This document shows positions 61,071-64,000 of a DNA stretch of 64,000 nt, one piece after another. Source of the stretch: Symbiodinium natans (lineage: Eukaryota; Sar; Dinophyceae; Suessiales; Symbiodiniaceae); assembly GCA_905221605.1 (NCBI GenBank), contig CAJNDS010002670.1, positions 193,374 to 257,373 on the forward strand, read 5' to 3'. Position numbers and translations under genes: made by a program. Under the pieces are notes generated by a model. That model made no database searches and was not told the DNA's origin. It saw only the letters and a list, made by a program, of their open reading frames with translations. Each line of letters begins with the position of its first letter. Position 1 is the stretch's first letter.

Positions 61071-61712
61071 AATCCCAAATCCTTATACCCTAAATCCTAA
61101 ACCCTAAACCCTAAACCCTAAACCCTAAACCCTAAACCCTAAACCCGAAACCCGCAGCGCTCTTCCAGGTTGGTTGCAAGGCCTGTTTCACCAGATTGTC
61201 AGAATTCTTCCCATGTTGGGGTTTCGGCATTCGGACCCCAAGAGCCCGCTCGCGTGAGAGGGTTAGGGTTTGAGGTTTAGGGTTTAGGGTTTAGGGTTTA
61301 GGGTTTAGGATTTAGGGTTTAGGGTTTAGGGTTTAGGGTTCAGAGTTTAGGGTTCAGGGCTTTCAGCACCTAAGCAAGACCCAACCCAGCTTCAGCCCCC
61401 AAACCATGAACCCTCATTTTCACCAAGATCAGAAGTGAAATTTAGCAAAGCCCAGGGAGCAAAGAGACCCTCTGAACTGAGGTCTTGTGGGCCTTGATCT
61501 GTCGGAGGCCGGTTTTTGCAGATGGTTCAGGGCTAAGCCCGAACCCCAAAACCCAAAATCCAAAACCCTAAGCCCTAAGCCCTAAACCCTAAACCCTAAA
61601 CCCTCAACCCTAAACCCTAAACCCTAAACCCCAAACCCTTAGGGTTGCATGTTTGGGGTCTTGGGGTGCCGGGCTTCGGGGGAAAGTCTGGCGGAGCCCT
61701 TAGCCTTGGCAG

Positions 61713-61788
61713 GAGGTCGCTGCCTGACATCCTTTGTGACATGCGCCGCAAGCATGGGCGGCTCGGCAGCTTGTGCCAGAGAGGAGAG
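61713..61788 (+). CDS. candidate exon, basic peptide
   Basis: After GGCAG|G it reads RSLPDILCDMRRKHGRLGSL and CQRGE, ending directly at GGTTTAGGG. It is GC-rich with no internal stop, C-rich array before and G-rich after. No family is recognised. Confidence 0.4.
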
Positions 61789-63239
61789 GGTTTAGGGTTT
61801 AGGGTTTAGGGTTGGGGTTTGGGGTTTAGGGTTTGGGGTTTAGGGTTTGGGGTTTAGGGTTTGGGGTTTAGGGTTTAGGGTTTAGGGTCGAGGGCCTGGC
61901 GTTGAGATCCGGAGCTCTCAGTCGCAAACCTAAGATTCCCAAAACTTCCAGCCCGAAACCCTAAACGACACCATCCGCAGGATAGCATGCAGTTTAGGGT
62001 ATCAGGGTTTAGGGTTTAGAGGGTTTAGGGTTTAGGGTTGAGGGTTAGGGTTTAGGGTTTAGAGGGTTTAGGGTTTAGGGTTTAGAGGGTTTAGAGGGTT
62101 TAGGGTTGAGGGTTCGGAAGCACACATAGTACCATCAGCAGTAATAGGATCGGCTTTAGAGAGACTCACAAAGAGCAACAATGGCAATACACCACGAAGA
62201 ATTCATACTCAGAATGGCATTTCTATGGGCAGCAATAGGCGGCGTCTAAGAAGTTCAATGTCAAAGAGCAACCCTAGACCTTACACCGCCCCCTCCCCAC
62301 AGACAATTCTAGTAGTTTTGGTAAGAATAGTGGTGTTCCCGGAACCCTAAACCCTCAACCCTAAACCCTAAACCTGAACCCTAAACCCGAAACCCTAAAC
62401 CCTAAACCCTAACCCCTAACCCTAAACCCTGAACCCTAATTCTCTATGCCCAAAGCCAGTTCTCTCCCCAGGCCCTGCTTTATGCTGAAGTTGGGGCCTT
62501 CCAGGCAGGTTTGGGCGTGGATCTCAGAACACCCGGATTAGGGTTTAGGGGTGAAGGGTTTAGGGTTTAACTTTAGGGTTTAGGCTGAACCCTAAACCCT
62601 AAACCCTAAACCACCCTAAACCCCAAACCCTAAAACCTAAGCTCTAAGCCCTAAACCCTAAACCCTAAACCGATTTCCTTTTGGGGACAATCTCTATTTG
62701 GTGCTCCTTAGCAACTCCATAAGCTTCGGACGGCTTAGGATTGATCTCAACCCTAAAACCCTAATCCCTAAACCCTAAGCCCTAAACCCCAATGAGGTTG
62801 AGTTGAAAATCTTGTCTGAGTAAAGGCAATCCTCCGCAGCAAAATGTTACTCTAGTTCAGTAGGTTTATGCTCGTGTTTTTTTTATGGAGGGTCGATTGT
62901 AGTTTTATCAAGGTTATAATTGTAGGGTGATGATGTGATGATGTTGTAGGCTCCCCTTCCTAATCCCTCAGCGCCTTCGAGGCTCAGCATTCACACATGA
63001 TCCCGGAACGAGAACCGAAGGGTTTCAGATATCAGGTTCAGGGTTTCAACTTGAACACCCCGCCAAAGCCCTAAACCCCAAAGCCTAAACCCTCAGTCCT
63101 AAGTCCTAAACCCTAACCCTTCCTGTAACCCCTGTAAAGGCCTCTGCAGAACCTGAGATGAACAACGCCCTAGAAGCCATGCAGCCCTAAACCCGAAACC
63201 CCTACACCCGAAACCCCAAACCCCTACACCCGAAACCAT

Positions 63240-63360
63240 AAACCCCTACACCCTACACCCTACACCCTACACCCTACACCCTACACCCTACACCCTACAC
63301 CCTACACCCTAAACCCTAAACCCTAAACCCTAAACCCTAAACCCTAAACCCTAAACCCTA
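63240..63360. repeat. (CCCTACA)n and CCCTAAA array
   Basis: Homogeneous CCCTACA units (63243-63307) changing abruptly to CCCTAAA, ending just before the AG|G of the exon-like island at 63370. Confidence 0.9.
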
Positions 63361-63369
63361 ACTTCCGAG

Positions 63370-63450
63370 GTTGGAAGCCCGGAGTGGCTGAACAAGATCT
63401 ATGAGGCCGAGGGATGCGACGGCCGCCCCGCGACCTTCAAGGAGGGCTTG
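63370..63450 (+). CDS. candidate exon, unrecognised
   Basis: The first AG after the CCCTAAA tract (CCGAG|G) opens the frame VGSPEWLNKIYEAEGCDGRP and ATFKEGL, phase 0, ending at GGGGTTTAGGG. The context is that of a real exon. The protein family is not recognised. Confidence 0.45.
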
Positions 63451-63663
63451 GGGTTTAGGGTTTAGGGTTTGGGGTTTGGGGTTTAGGGTTTAGGGTTTAG
63501 GGTTTGTTGAACACTGAAACCCCTCAACCCTTAAACCCTTCAACCCTTAGACGCTTAAATCCTCGCATTAAGCCCTTAAACGCTTAAGCCCTTAAGCCCG
63601 AAGCATTAAGCCCGAAGCATTGGGTTTCATGGGCTCCTGGGCTGAAAGGATTGGTTTAGGGTG

Positions 63664-63688
63664 TTTTTTTTTTTTTTTTTTTTTTTTT
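63664..63688. repeat. poly-T tract
   Basis: 25 consecutive T residues within a G-rich tract near the window end. Confidence 0.95.
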
Positions 63689-64000
63689 AAGGGTTTTCAG
63701 GTATCAGGGTGTTAGGGTGTTGGGGCTTTAGGGGTTTAGGGCATTCGGGTCATCGGGCTTTAGGGGTTTGGGGCTTTTGGGTTTTAGGGTGTTAGGGCTT
63801 TAGGGTTTTAGGGCTTAGGGCTTTAGGGACTTAGGTTTAGGGTTGGCGTTCAGCGCTTTAGTTTGTTTCTATGGAGTCCCAGAGTAGCACCCGAACTTTC
63901 GACCTTGTGCAGGGGAGTCCTAGTATCCCCCCCCTCCCCATCATTCAGGGTTTAGGGTGTTTAGGGCTTGAGGTTTATGGGTTAGGGTTTAGGGTATAGG

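Noticed and set aside
1-64000. The whole window as a chromosome end (telomere)
   Set aside because: The repeats occur in both orientations, interrupted by exons of ordered genes throughout. No terminal uninterrupted array is seen.

Overview
This window looks like nuclear DNA of a dinoflagellate, most likely a Suessiales/Symbiodiniaceae-type lineage, although the genus cannot be fixed from the sequence. The reasons are: TTTAGGG/CCCTAAA (plant/dinoflagellate-type telomere motif) in hundreds of interstitial arrays; very short GC-rich exons; AG|G acceptors with GT, GC and apparently GA donors; a CX8CX5CX3H zinc-finger family; a degenerate ankyrin-repeat protein with the MLRVF-type N-terminus; and a Kv channel with C-terminal EF-hands. 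No rRNA, tRNA, prokaryotic operon or CRISPR array was seen.

Layout. Positions 1-2.4 kb hold repeat mosaic with a few exon-like islands. From about 2.48 to 17.41 kb there is one gene for a leukotriene A4 hydrolase/aminopeptidase of peptidase family M1. About 25 short exons can be recognised, including GGMEN, HEXXH-18-E and the terminal coding block ending in TAG. Its introns consist mainly of telomere-like arrays plus a 1.3 kb minisatellite. From 17.67 to 18.60 kb there is an apparently intronless, tail-anchored caspase-like (C14) gene, followed by thrombospondin-type-1 exons to 19.4 kb. From about 23.97 to 55.78 kb lies what I read as one gene of about 32 kb: a voltage-gated potassium channel with a long disordered N-terminus, S1-S6, and two EF-hands, ending in TAG. 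Its introns contain a decayed ankyrin-repeat gene with a (CTG)30 tract, two copies of a C3H zinc-finger gene (one intact, one truncated), a 1.86 kb AT-rich island between inverted arms, and an element with a 21-bp repeat core. From 56 to 64 kb there is more repeat mosaic with at least four exon-like islands of an unrecognised gene or genes.

The most notable signals are two. First, introns follow a strict layout: G-rich (TTTAGGG)n arrays follow an exon and C-rich (CCCTAAA)n arrays precede the next one. Each intron is therefore an inverted repeat that can fold back, and the C-rich side contains no AG. Second, two elements at 20.44-20.95 kb and 45.41-45.71 kb share a leader and a tail but carry unrelated 21-bp tandem-repeat cores. 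I do not recognise this as any described family.
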